Counted from the first letter of the stretch, positions 6,901-13,846 are shown. The stretch: DNA of 14,107 bases from JBOFCO01 sp051646105 (GCA_051646105.1 JBOFCO010000074.1:1-14107), one strand, 5' to 3'. Translations and numbers: made by a program. Notes: generated from the sequence alone by a model not told the origin.

Positions 6901-7394
6901 ACGATCCGGTCTGTTGCCAGCCCGGAATAGCTGGTCACACCACCAGTGATCGCGTTGAGGGTTAGCGATACGATCGGGCCGAACTGATAGGCTGCCGTGT
7001 CAGGACTGGTCGATGAGGTCGGATCCGGCGCAAGGAACAGGTTACCCGCAGTATCCTGCGCAAGAACGGCCGTCGCCGTTGCCGTCGTGCCGTTTGCATA
7101 GGTAATGGTGACGTCGTAGATCACCGAGCTGTCAAAGGTGTAGGTCGTCGTTCCCGCACCTATGTTGGTGCTGAACTGGTCGTTCGATGTCGAGTTGTTC
7201 TGGTCCAGCGCCGTCGTCGAACCGCCCCGGTCCAGCATCGTTACCGACGCCACATGCGAATAAAGCGGGTCGGTCGACGAACCGAAGGTTGTGCCTACGA
7301 AGGAAGAGGCGTTCTCCGCGACGTCGTTACCCTCTGTCGGGTCGAGGCTCGTCGTCGAGTTGCCCAGGTATATCCAGGTAAATGTCGTCGCCAT
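3939..7394 (-). CDS. Large RTX calcium-binding repeat protein with C-terminal Hint (hedgehog/intein) domain
   Basis: Probably a secreted or surface protein of 1151 residues. Layout: 1-165 is a Thr/Ser-rich N-terminal domain (MATTFTWIYLGNST) that I cannot name and that has no Sec signal. Residues 170-318 are RTX block I with GGxGxDxUx nonapeptides. Residues 326-466 are a beta-rich domain (NGTFASGLTGWT... to LLIDNVVN) resembling family 4/9-type carbohydrate-binding modules. Residues 471-913 are RTX block II. A linker ending GIESVVP leads to a Hint_2-like domain from Cys959 (CFTPGTGILTPQG, LWLSPQHRLLL with His1038, LFDAHEVVIADG) to about 1130. RTX repeats bind calcium and fold after type I export; no type I secretion genes are in view. 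The Hint domain may cleave at Pro958-Cys959, though the C-terminal His-Asn of true inteins is missing. The ATG at 7394 has no clear ribosome site. The ligand and biological role are unknown. Confidence 0.9.
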   Translation of the reverse strand: MATTFTWIYLGNSTTSLDPTEGNDVAENASSFVGTTFGSSTDPLYSHVASVTMLDRGGSTTALDQNNSTSNDQFSTNIGAGTTTYTFDSSVIYDVTITYANGTTATATAVLAQDTAGNLFLAPDPTSSTSPDTAAYQFGPIVSLTLNAITGGVTSYSGLATDRIVTGFDDGIIDGTAGADLINGTYVEPIANGTDRVDGGDGTSGSATAWQDDNVRAGAGNDTVLAGLGNDTVDGGTGADRVDSGAGNDSVLGGSDASADTLFGGAGNDTLRGEGGSDSLYGGAGDDSIDGGDGLDTIYGGGGNDSVDGGAGNDLITETLPAEAAGTVTNGTFASGLTGWTVINPTAGTAPVVSGGALLINSGNETPGGDGVSQAITTTPGSDYTLTISAGETGTGNGSQTVLVEVLDASGNVIASLTQVIANGTTQTLTLNYVAQTSTSTIRITNPASTVVNNSDLLIDNVVNTLVPAATGGNDTLAGGAGDDTILGGAGTDSLLGEADNDSIDGGTEADHIDGGDGNDSLLGGTGTFNDTILGGLGADTIRGDDGADSLSGGDGTDSIDGGLGNDSIDGGNDADSITGGTGADTILGGAGNDTIDGGTEADSIEGGDGNDSLLGGTGNFNDTIRGGLGDDTLRGDDGADSLFGDAGLDSIDGGLGNDTVDGGTEADSVDGGDGNDSLLGGAGAFSDTILGGLGSDTISGDDGADSLLGGDGTDSIDGGLGNDTIDGGNDNDTIAAGDGNDSVLGGGGADFIDTGAGDDFADGGVGNDTILFGTGNDTIFGGDGDDTIDDVVGTNYTGNNSLSGGAGNDIIWGGAGADTISGDDGADNLYGENDDDVITGGAGNDIIQGWLGADFIDGGDDADSLTGDDGNDTITGGGGADTIDGGEGRDSILGGTAGDVISGGEAGDDFDVLDLSGMGNLRIFYDTNPENGTIEFRDSQGNATGTMAFSGIESVVPCFTPGTGILTPQGPRPIESLRVGDTVLTQDNGPQPLRWIGQRRLSVAEMLARPNLAPVRVPKDAFGPGCPSRDLWLSPQHRLLLSGWRTQLAAGYDRAFAAACKIFGQATTPATRPVTYLHLLFDAHEVVIADGLACESLQPSSRALDGFGDANREEVLAVFPSLRLAPSEGPFELAAPVLTRAEARVAALAA
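5211..5876 (-). repeat. Three tandem copies of a 65-residue higher-order RTX unit
   Basis: Within RTX block II the unit begins GTEAD and recurs at residues 507, 599 and 664 (DNA 5876-5601, 5600-5406, 5405-5211). Each has nonapeptides in the same order: GTEADxxxG, GDGNDSLLG, an 11-residue variant GxGxFxDTIxG, GLGxDTxxG, DDGADSLxG, Gly/Asp-rich GxDSIDG, GLGNDxxDG. The first copy carries three further nonapeptides (27 residues), giving 92. Spacings at DNA level are exactly 276 and 195 bp, as expected of in-frame tandem duplication. Confidence 0.85.
6495..6689 (-). repeat. Degenerate fourth copy of the 65-residue RTX unit in block I
   Basis: Residues 236-300 follow the same register: GTGADRVDS, GAGNDSVLG, the 11-residue GSDASADTLFG at the third position, then GAGNDTLRG, EGGSDSLYG, GAGDDSIDG, GDGLDTIYG. 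The expanded third repeat in the same place argues for common descent with the three copies of block II across the intervening beta domain. Confidence 0.6.
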
Positions 7395-7452
7395 CAGCTT
7401 TGGTCCGCGGTCTCACAGGCAAGGCTGTCGGCACGGCAAGAAAACACGACCG

Positions 7453-7468
7453 GCGCCGTTTCCGGCGC
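7453..7468 (-). other. Hairpin 2 with GAAA tetraloop in the RTX leader
   Basis: Minus strand: GCGCCG, loop GAAA, CGGCGC, again a perfect 6-bp stem with the same loop and the same closing pairs, about 59 bases before the start codon. Both hairpins sit in a shared flank (ACGACCGG on the plus strand), while the inner stem bases differ in a paired way. Confidence 0.5.
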
Positions 7469-7534
7469 AGGCATGTCGATCAGATGGGCAGTAACCTGCG
7501 CCGCAATCATCCGTTTCGTTCACCTTCAACGACC

Positions 7535-7550
7535 GGCCCGTTTCCGGGCC
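7535..7550 (-). other. Hairpin 1 with GAAA tetraloop in the RTX leader
   Basis: Minus strand: GGCCCG, loop GAAA, CGGGCC, a perfect 6-bp GC stem closed by a GNRA-type loop. No T-run follows on the minus strand, so it is not a terminator for pepF. Confidence 0.5.
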
Positions 7551-7557
7551 AGATTTC

Positions 7558-7586
7558 TTAACAAAGGTAAACAGCAAGCAGGTCAA
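7558..7586 (-). promoter_or_regulatory. Candidate promoter of the RTX-Hint gene
   Basis: On the minus strand TTGACC (7586-7581, 5 of 6 to TTGACA) is followed by 17 bases and TGTTAA (7563-7558, 3 of 6). It lies in the AT-richest part of the gap. The predicted start of transcription, near 7551, would place hairpin one at the very 5' end of the mRNA. Confidence 0.35.
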
Positions 7587-7668
7587 AATTATGGCGGCAA
7601 AGGGGAAGTGGCCCCATCCGGCCGCGTTCGCCGACCGAAGCCCGAAACAACCACAGCTACCCGAAAGG

Positions 7669-9489
7669 CTATTCCATCGCTTCCAGTTCGTCGATGAAGC
7701 CGGCGATCATGCTCAGGCCCTTGTCCCAGAATTTTGGGTCGCTTGCATCAAGGCCGAACGGGGCCAACAGTTCCTTGTGGTGCTTCGACCCGCCCGCCTT
7801 CAGCATGTCGAAATACTTCTCCTCGAACCCCGGCAAGCCTTCGGCATAGGCGGCATAAAGCGCGTTCACCAAGCCATCGCCGAAGGCATAGGCATAAACG
7901 TAAAACGGCGAATGCACGAAATGCGGAATGTAGGCCCAGAAAGTTTCATACCCGTCCATGAAGTTGAACACCGGGCCTAGGCTTTCTGCCTGCACGCTCA
8001 TCCACAGCGCATTGATCCCGTCAGGGGTCAGTTCACCATCGCGTCGCGCCTCATGCAGCTTGCATTCGAAATCGTAGAAGGCGATCTGGCGAACGACGGT
8101 GTTGATCATGTCCTCGACCTTGCCAGCCAGCAGCGTCTTGCGTTCTGTGGGCGTTGCCGCTGCGTCAAGCAGCTTGCGGAAGGTCAGCATTTCCCCGAAC
8201 ACGCTTGCGGTTTCCGCCAGCGTCAGCGGCGTCGATGACAGCATTTCGCCCTGTCCCGCCGCCAGCACCTGATGCACGCCATGGCCCAGTTCATGCGCCA
8301 GCGTCATCACGTCGCGTGGCTTGCCCAGATAGTTGAGCATGACATAGGGGTGCACCTCGGTCACCGTCGGATGTGCAAAGGCCCCCGGTGCCTTGCCCGG
8401 CTTCACACCCGCATCGATCCAGCCTTTTGTAAAGAAGGGTTCCGCCAGTTCCGCCATTTTGGGCGAGAAAGCCGCGTAAGCCTCTGTCACCGTCGCCCGC
8501 GCTGTTGGCCAATCCACCAGCTTCGGCGTTTCGATGGGCAACGGGGCGTTGCGGTCCCAGACCTCCAGCCTGTCCAGTCCCATCCATTTCGCCTTCAGCG
8601 CATAGTAGCGGTGCGAAAGCTTCGGATAGGCGGCGACCACCGCATTGCGCAGCGCCTCCACCACCTCCGGCTCCACATGGTTCGACAGATGCCGCCCGTG
8701 CTGCGGGGTGGGCATCTTGCGCCAGCGGTCCTCGATTTCCTTCTCTTTCGACAGCGTGTTATGAACGCGCGCGAAAAGCTTGATGTTCTTGTCGAAAACC
8801 GCTGCCAAGGCGCGTGCTGCCGCCTCGCGTTTCGTGCGGTCCGGATCGGTCAGCAGGTTTAGCGTGGATTCGAGATTCAGCTCCCCGTCCCCCACCTTGA
8901 ACATCAGCCCTGCCATCGTTTCGTCAAACAGCTTGTTCCAAGCGGAGGCGCCGACCGTGGATTGGTCGTGCAGGAATTTTTCCAGTTCGTCCGACAATTG
9001 GTGGGGACGCATGGCGCGCATCCGATCAAAGACCGGTTTGTAGCGGGCGAGGTCGGCATTGGCGGCCAGAAGCCCGGTCAGATGGGCATCCTCCAGCCGG
9101 TTGAACTCCAGCGAAAAGAACACCAGCGGCGTGGTGGCGTCTGTCACGGTTTCCTGCGCGTCGCCCATGAACTTGGCGCGTTCGCTGTCCATGGTGTTCT
9201 GGTAATACCGCAGCCCCGCATAGGACATGATCCGTCCCGCCACGGTTTCGATCCGCTCGTAGCGTTTCACACAAGCCAGCAACGCGGCGGCGGAAAGAGA
9301 TGCAAGCTTGCCCTCGAAATCCGATGCAAAGGCAGCGCATTCCTTTTCAAGCCATCCCATATCGCGCGCGAATTCCGGGGCGTCGGGTGCCGTGTAAAGA
9401 TCGCTCAGATCCCATTCGGGAAGGTCGCCCAGGCTTCCTCCTCCTCCGGGATGGGAGTCATGAAGCGGGCGGGGAAGGCGGAACTGCAT
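7669..9489 (-). CDS. pepF: Oligoendopeptidase F (M3 family zinc metallopeptidase)
   Basis: Cytosolic peptidase of the thimet/oligopeptidase M3B family that cleaves short peptides inside a closed channel. The product is 606 residues, the normal family size. The catalytic motif is His399-Glu400-Leu-Gly-His403 in TLAHELGHGVHQ, and the third zinc ligand is Glu426 in LAETASVFGEML. The N-terminal LPEWDLSDLY and the C-terminal FYVYAYAFGDGLVNALY are family hallmarks. ATG 9489 (MQFRLPRPLHDSH) is chosen because GAGG lies 6 bases upstream. An ATG at 9501 and an upstream frame reaching 9570, overlapping the ligase, lack such a site. It begins 52 bp after the ligase stop on the same strand, so it may be co-transcribed with the repair genes, but a functional link is not evident. 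Very confident of family; natural substrates unknown. Confidence 0.95.
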   Translation of the reverse strand: MQFRLPRPLHDSHPGGGGSLGDLPEWDLSDLYTAPDAPEFARDMGWLEKECAAFASDFEGKLASLSAAALLACVKRYERIETVAGRIMSYAGLRYYQNTMDSERAKFMGDAQETVTDATTPLVFFSLEFNRLEDAHLTGLLAANADLARYKPVFDRMRAMRPHQLSDELEKFLHDQSTVGASAWNKLFDETMAGLMFKVGDGELNLESTLNLLTDPDRTKREAAARALAAVFDKNIKLFARVHNTLSKEKEIEDRWRKMPTPQHGRHLSNHVEPEVVEALRNAVVAAYPKLSHRYYALKAKWMGLDRLEVWDRNAPLPIETPKLVDWPTARATVTEAYAAFSPKMAELAEPFFTKGWIDAGVKPGKAPGAFAHPTVTEVHPYVMLNYLGKPRDVMTLAHELGHGVHQVLAAGQGEMLSSTPLTLAETASVFGEMLTFRKLLDAAATPTERKTLLAGKVEDMINTVVRQIAFYDFECKLHEARRDGELTPDGINALWMSVQAESLGPVFNFMDGYETFWAYIPHFVHSPFYVYAYAFGDGLVNALYAAYAEGLPGFEEKYFDMLKAGGSKHHKELLAPFGLDASDPKFWDKGLSMIAGFIDELEAME

Positions 9490-9495
9490 CGGAAA

Positions 9496-9499
9496 CCTC
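9496..9499 (-). promoter_or_regulatory. Ribosome binding site deciding the pepF start
   Basis: GAGG on the minus strand lies 6 bases before the ATG at 9489. It overlaps the region between the alternative ATG at 9501 and the chosen one, which makes the downstream start the better choice. Confidence 0.5.
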
Positions 9500-9541
9500 A
9501 TATGCCGGGTCCGGTACAGATAGCGACGATGGTAGGCACCC

Positions 9542-11146
9542 TCAAGCCGCGTCGCCTTTTTGTGCGGCAAGCAGCGCCTTCAGCGCTTTCAGCGTGTCGG
9601 CCTCTGCCGCCGGTTTGTCATGCCGCCAGCGCAGCATCCGGGGGAAGCGCAGCGCGATGCCGGATTTATGGCGGGGGCTCGCCTGTATTCCTTCGAACGC
9701 CAGTTCAAAGACAAGTTCCGGCGTCACCCGCCGCACAGGGCCGAAGCGTTCCAGCGTGTTCTTTCGGACCCAGGCAGTGATCTGGTTGAATTCGGCATCG
9801 GTCAGCCCGGAATAGGCCTTGGCGAAGGGCACCAGTTCCGCCCCGTCCCAGACGGCAAAGGTGAAATCGGTATACAGGTTTGCGCGCCGACCGTGGCCGG
9901 CCTGTGCATAGATCATCACCGCATCGACCGTCATCGGATCGACCTTCCACTTCCACCAGTCGCCGCGCTTGCGCCCCGCGTGATAGGGGGAGGTGAGTGC
10001 CTTCAGCATCACCCCCTCAGACCCGATGTCGCGGGCATTGGCGCGGGCCGCCGCGATGTCTGCCCAGTCGGCTGCGGCGATCAGCGGCGACAGGTGCAGC
10101 GGCGCGGTTGCGGGCAGGGTGGCCGCCAACGCTTCCAGCCGGGCGCGGCGTTCGGAAAAGGGGCGGGCGCGCAGGTCGCTTCCGCCATTCTCCAGCAGGT
10201 CATAGGCGACCAGCGTAACCGGGGCGTCGGCCAGCAGCGTTTTCGATACGGTTTTGCGCCCTATCCGCTTTTGCAGATCGGCAAAGGGCTGGATGCGCCC
10301 CTGTCGCCAGACAGCGATTTCCCCGTCGATCACGGTGCCGCCGGGAAGAAAATCCGCCAGTTGCCCCAGTTCGGGGAAGCGGTCTGTCACCAGTTCTTCG
10401 CCCCGCGACCACAGGTGATGGGTGCCACCACGCAGGATCAACTGGCCACGGATGCCGTCCCATTTATGCTCCGTCGCCCAATCCGTCACCGGGCCAAGGC
10501 TTTCCGGCGAGGCTTCCAGCGGATGCGCCAGGCAGAACGGATAGGGGCGCGACAGGTCTGCCATGCCGTCATTGGAATGGATCAGCGCGGCAAAGCTGGT
10601 TGCTTCCGGCAGCCAGCCGCCCATCAGCCGGTGCGCCAGCTCCGCTTCCGCCAGCCCTGTCGCCTGCGACAGCGCCCGGGTCATCAGCCCCTGGCTGACC
10701 CCCATGCGGAAACCGCCGGTGAGCAGCTTGTTGAACAGGAAGCGTTTTGTCCCGTCCAGGCTGTTCCAAGCCTTTTCGATTGCTGCGCGGCGGTCTGCTT
10801 CTGTCTGGCGTGGCAGGTCGCGGATCAGGTTCAGCCAGTCGGTCAGTGTGCTGTCGCTTTCAGCAGTGGCGGGGGGCAGGATCAGCGCGATGGTTTCCGC
10901 AAGATCGCCGACCACGGCATAGCTTTCCTCGAACAGCCAGTCCGCCAGTCCCGCCCTGTCCGCCGCCCAGCGGGCCAGCAGTGTGGCATTCACCGCGCGC
11001 TTCGGTCTGCGCCCGGACAAAAGCGCGATGGTCCACACGCGGTCCTGCTCCGGCGCCGCGCGGAAATACTCGGCCAGAGCCGCCACTTTCAGGCTGGTCT
11101 TGGTCGTGGCGTCCAGCGCCTCGAACAACTGGGCGAAGCGTTTCAT
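9542..11146 (-). CDS. ATP-dependent DNA ligase of the ligase-associated DNA damage response cassette
   Basis: Seals nicks in DNA through an enzyme-AMP intermediate. The 534 residues comprise an N-terminal helical DNA-binding domain (about 1-200), the adenylation domain and a C-terminal OB domain. The nucleophile is Lys228 in EHKWDGIRGQ (motif I), followed by RGEELVTDRFPEL, Glu276 in VIDGEIAVW (motif III), GSEGVMLK at 375-382 (motif IV) and WWKWKVDPMTVD (motif V). It is not the LigD or Ku-linked type; there are no polymerase or nuclease domains. ATG 11146 overlaps the exonuclease stop as ATGA, which also argues against the longer frame reaching 11203. The family is an accessory ligase encoded with an MBL-fold exonuclease, an Lhr-type helicase and the PdeM phosphoesterase; here only the exonuclease is adjacent. 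Confidence 0.95.
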   Translation of the reverse strand: MKRFAQLFEALDATTKTSLKVAALAEYFRAAPEQDRVWTIALLSGRRPKRAVNATLLARWAADRAGLADWLFEESYAVVGDLAETIALILPPATAESDSTLTDWLNLIRDLPRQTEADRRAAIEKAWNSLDGTKRFLFNKLLTGGFRMGVSQGLMTRALSQATGLAEAELAHRLMGGWLPEATSFAALIHSNDGMADLSRPYPFCLAHPLEASPESLGPVTDWATEHKWDGIRGQLILRGGTHHLWSRGEELVTDRFPELGQLADFLPGGTVIDGEIAVWRQGRIQPFADLQKRIGRKTVSKTLLADAPVTLVAYDLLENGGSDLRARPFSERRARLEALAATLPATAPLHLSPLIAAADWADIAAARANARDIGSEGVMLKALTSPYHAGRKRGDWWKWKVDPMTVDAVMIYAQAGHGRRANLYTDFTFAVWDGAELVPFAKAYSGLTDAEFNQITAWVRKNTLERFGPVRRVTPELVFELAFEGIQASPRHKSGIALRFPRMLRWRHDKPAAEADTLKALKALLAAQKGDAA

Positions 11147-12177
11147 TCGATCACCGCGTTGGCGGTCGCGCCGTCGCCACCGTCCAGCGCGTCGCCTTGC
11201 CACTCCGTTTCAACCACCCCAGCATCATACCCCTGCGCTTCCAGCCACTTGCGGAACGGCGCGGTATAGCCATGCGTCACGAACACCCGTTCCGCCCCGG
11301 TGGCGCGGATCGCTTTGTTCAGTCCTGCCCAGTCGGCATGATCGGAAAGCACAAAACCCCGGTCCGCCGCCCGCCGCCGCCGCACGCCGCGCAGCCGCAT
11401 CCAGCCCGAGGCGAAACCGTCCGAGGCCGCACCGAAGCGGCGCATCCACGGGCTGCCGAGTGCCGAGGGTGTGGCGATGACAAGGGCGCCGGCATGGGCC
11501 TTCGCCTCCATCTCCGGCGTGACGCGCAGGGTCGGAGGGAGGGCAATGCCTTGCCCCCGCAGAACCTCGTTCACGTTTTCCACCGCGCCATGCGTCAGGA
11601 TCGGGCCGATGGAATTGTCGACATTGGCCAGCACCCGCTGCGCCTTGCCCAGCGAATAGGCCCCGATCACCGAAAACCGTCCCGCCGCCCGGTTTGCGGC
11701 CCACCAGCGATTGATGTCGTCAATAACCGCTGCCTGATCGTCCCAGACAAAAACCGGCAGGCCGAACGTGCATTCGCTGATGAAGGCATGGCAGGCAACG
11801 GATTCAAAGGGTTCGGACAGGCCGTCAGGCACCACCTTGTAATCGCCCGACACTACCCAGACCTGTCCCGCCACCTCTACCCGAACCTGCGCCGATCCCG
11901 GCACATGCCCGGCTGGATGCAAGCTGACCGTGGCATCGCCGATGCGCAGGCCTTCGCCATAGGGCAGGGTGCGCAGCGTGATGTCGCCCAGGCGGTAGCG
12001 GATGACCGGGGCGGCTTCGGGCGTGCAAAGATATCGCCCATGACCGGGGCGGGCGTGGTCGGAATGGCCATGCGTGATGATGGCACGGTCGACAGGCCGC
12101 CATGGGTCGATATGAAAATCGCCAGCCGGGCAATAGATGCCCCTGTCGGTGAAGGTCAGAACCGGATTGCCCGCCAT
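11143..12177 (-). CDS. Ligase-associated DNA damage response exonuclease (metallo-beta-lactamase fold)
   Basis: Predicted metal-dependent DNA nuclease of 344 residues, the usual length for this family. The metal-binding motif HGHSDH is at residues 36-41. Further conserved blocks are LHPAGHVPGSAQVRVE, VSGDYKV, LSDHADW and VFVTHGYTAPF, matching the SNM1/CPSF-like (beta-CASP) nucleases rather than beta-lactamases. ATG 12177 (MAGNPVLTFTDRGIYCPAG) is chosen because GGA lies just upstream and because relatives begin a few residues before the LxFTDRGIYC strand; the GTG at 12234 would add 19 unconserved residues. Its last codons overlap the ligase start by 4 bp, so it is the first gene of the operon. 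A related manganese-dependent nuclease from such a cluster in another bacterium has been studied biochemically; activity here is inferred. Confidence 0.93.
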   Translation of the reverse strand: MAGNPVLTFTDRGIYCPAGDFHIDPWRPVDRAIITHGHSDHARPGHGRYLCTPEAAPVIRYRLGDITLRTLPYGEGLRIGDATVSLHPAGHVPGSAQVRVEVAGQVWVVSGDYKVVPDGLSEPFESVACHAFISECTFGLPVFVWDDQAAVIDDINRWWAANRAAGRFSVIGAYSLGKAQRVLANVDNSIGPILTHGAVENVNEVLRGQGIALPPTLRVTPEMEAKAHAGALVIATPSALGSPWMRRFGAASDGFASGWMRLRGVRRRRAADRGFVLSDHADWAGLNKAIRATGAERVFVTHGYTAPFRKWLEAQGYDAGVVETEWQGDALDGGDGATANAVIE

Positions 12178-12426
12178 CGTTTCCGTGCCCCTGCCATTTC
12201 CGTCCAAGGTAGCGGCAGGCTGCCCGAAATTCACGGCAGACTCGCGATGATTTCAGAATGCTGCAACGGAGGATTTGCCTATTTGTTGCAATAATGATTA
12301 AAACTTGTGCATATATATGGCCAAAGGGCCGCCGCAGACCGATTTTCCCAGACTTGACGGTTCCGCCCTTCACCTTGCCCAGCGGATTGTTAACCTTCAA
12401 ACAGGCGCGTGAATCGGCAGGGGCGC
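12178..12426. promoter_or_regulatory. Divergent promoter region between the repair operon and the ATP-grasp gene
   Basis: This 249-bp gap holds the most AT-rich stretch I noticed in the window (about 12281-12318), including ATATATAT at 12311-12318. A 6-bp inverted repeat, TGCAAC (12262-12267) and GTTGCA (12285-12290), flanks the likely start of the leftward transcript. Rightward, TTGACG (12354-12359) is a good -35 but I see no matching -10. I found no alphaproteobacterial SOS box (GTTC-N7-GTTC). No gene is supported here. Confidence 0.5.
12297..12324 (-). promoter_or_regulatory. Candidate promoter of the exonuclease-ligase operon
   Basis: Minus strand TTGGCC (12324-12319, 4 of 6), a 16-base spacer and TTTAAT (12302-12297, 5 of 6 to TATAAT). 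It would give a leader of about 110 bases. Read by eye. Confidence 0.35.
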
Positions 12427-13842
12427 ATGGCATCGCAGTTCTTCAACGAAATGTATTCGAACGGGCAGGTCCGCCCCCCCTATGCGCTTCTTGAAGACTG
12501 GATGAAGAACATGCCCGCCGCGCTTCGCAGCCTGAAGCAGGCCGAGGCGGAATCCCTGTTCCGGCGCATCGGGATCACCTTTGCCGTCTATGGCGAAGGC
12601 GGCGATCCCGACCGGCTGATCCCGTTTGACATGTTCCCGCGTGTATTCACGCAGGCCGAATGGCGCAGGCTGGAGCGCGGTATCAAGCAGCGTGCGCGGG
12701 CGCTGAACGCCTTTCTTGTCGACATCTACGGGCGCGGCGAAATCCTGCGGGCCGGACGCATCCCTTCGGCGCTGGTCTACCGGAACGAGGCATACGAGGC
12801 GGCGGTGGCCGGTTTCGTGCCGCCCAGGGGCGTTTATAGTCACGTGGTCGGCATCGATCTGGTGCGAACTGGCCCCGATGAATTCTTCGTTCTGGAAGAC
12901 AATTGCCGCACACCCTCCGGTGTCAGCTACATGCTGGAAAACCGCGAAATCATGATGCGGATGTTTCCCGAACTGTTCCGGGAAAACCGCATCGAACCGG
13001 TGGATGGCTATTCCGAACTGCTGCGCCGCACCTTTGCCTCTGTCGCGCCCGCGAAATGCAATGGCGAACCGACGATCGTCATCCTGACGCCCGGCCATTT
13101 CAATTCCGCCTATTACGAACACAGCTTCCTTGCCGATCTGATGGGCGTGGAACTGGTCGAGGGGCAGGATCTGTTCGTCGAGGGCGAATTTGTCTGGATG
13201 CGCACCACGGAAGGTCCCCGCAAGGTGGATGTGATCTATCGCCGGATCGACGATGCCTTTCTTGATCCGCTGTGCTTCCGCCCCGACAGCATGCTGGGCG
13301 TCCCCGGGTTGATGGATGTCTATCGTTCGGGCGGTGTGACGATCTGTTCGGCCCCCGGCGCGGGTGTGGCCGACGACAAGGCGGTTTATACCTTTGTGCC
13401 GGAAATGGTCCGCTTCTATCTGGGGGAGGAGCCGATCCTTCAGAACGTGCCGACATGGCAATGCGGCAAGACCGACGATCTGAAACACGTTCTGGCCCAT
13501 CTGCCCGAACTGGTGGTGAAAGAGGTGCATGGATCGGGCGGCTACGGCATGCTGGTCGGACCCAAGGCCAGCAAGGCCCAGATTGCGGAATTTGGCGATC
13601 TGATCCGCGCGAACCCGGGCAATTACATCGCCCAGCCGACATTGGCGCTGTCGACGGTGCCCACCTTTGTCGCCGAAGGGGTTGCGCCACGGCATGTCGA
13701 CCTGCGCCCCTATTGTCTGGTGGGCGAAAGGGTAGAACTTGTGCCGGGCGGCCTGACCCGCGTGGCGCTGACCGAAGGCAGCCTTGTCGTCAACTCCTCG
13801 CAAGGGGGCGGGGTCAAGGATACCTGGGTGCTGGCGGAGTGA
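12427..13842 (+). CDS. Circularly permuted ATP-grasp family protein (predicted peptide/amide ligase)
   Basis: A 471-residue soluble protein of the circularly permuted ATP-grasp type 2 family (formerly DUF404/DUF407). In these proteins the order of the ATP-grasp halves is swapped: the metal-binding Glu157-Asp158-Asn159 (FVLEDNCRTPSGVSYMLENR) comes first, and the nucleotide-binding Lys365 with the glycine loop HGSGGYGM (368-375) comes later. The N-terminal NEMYSNGQVRPPY is typical. ATG 12427 is chosen (MASQFFNEMY) with AGGGG at 12419-12423, over the GTG at 12409. The alpha-E gene follows after 4 bp, the standard pairing for this family, often with a transglutaminase-like protease next. Comparative work predicts that these proteins join amino acids or peptides by amide bonds; neither substrate nor product is established to my knowledge. 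Confidence 0.93.
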   Translation: MASQFFNEMYSNGQVRPPYALLEDWMKNMPAALRSLKQAEAESLFRRIGITFAVYGEGGDPDRLIPFDMFPRVFTQAEWRRLERGIKQRARALNAFLVDIYGRGEILRAGRIPSALVYRNEAYEAAVAGFVPPRGVYSHVVGIDLVRTGPDEFFVLEDNCRTPSGVSYMLENREIMMRMFPELFRENRIEPVDGYSELLRRTFASVAPAKCNGEPTIVILTPGHFNSAYYEHSFLADLMGVELVEGQDLFVEGEFVWMRTTEGPRKVDVIYRRIDDAFLDPLCFRPDSMLGVPGLMDVYRSGGVTICSAPGAGVADDKAVYTFVPEMVRFYLGEEPILQNVPTWQCGKTDDLKHVLAHLPELVVKEVHGSGGYGMLVGPKASKAQIAEFGDLIRANPGNYIAQPTLALSTVPTFVAEGVAPRHVDLRPYCLVGERVELVPGGLTRVALTEGSLVVNSSQGGGVKDTWVLAE

Positions 13843-13846
13843 TGCG

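Larger units (their letters stand above)
7395..7668 (-). promoter_or_regulatory. Leader and promoter region of the RTX-Hint gene
   Basis: This 274-bp region lies between two minus-strand genes and holds no convincing gene. From right to left it has the end of the pepF transcript, with a weak GGGG/CCCC hairpin plus TTT at 7599-7615 as the only terminator-like structure. A candidate promoter (7558-7586) and two similar hairpins (7535-7550 and 7453-7468) in what would be an untranslated leader of about 150 bases then precede the RTX start codon. Confidence 0.5.

Noticed and set aside
7535..7550. Hairpin 1 considered as the pepF terminator
   Set aside because: On the minus strand no T-run follows, and it lies about 120 bp beyond the pepF stop, downstream of the candidate RTX promoter.
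7556..7571. Possible CtrA site (TTTACCTTTGTTAA on the minus strand)
   Set aside because: The half-sites are separated by 6 rather than 7 bases and one is TTTA, so the match to TTAA-N7-TTAA is not good enough.
9560..12294. Long plus-strand frames (9560-11269 and 10747-12294) opposite the ligase and exonuclease genes
   Set aside because: The ligase and exonuclease have complete catalytic motifs on the minus strand; the antisense frames show no recognisable domain.
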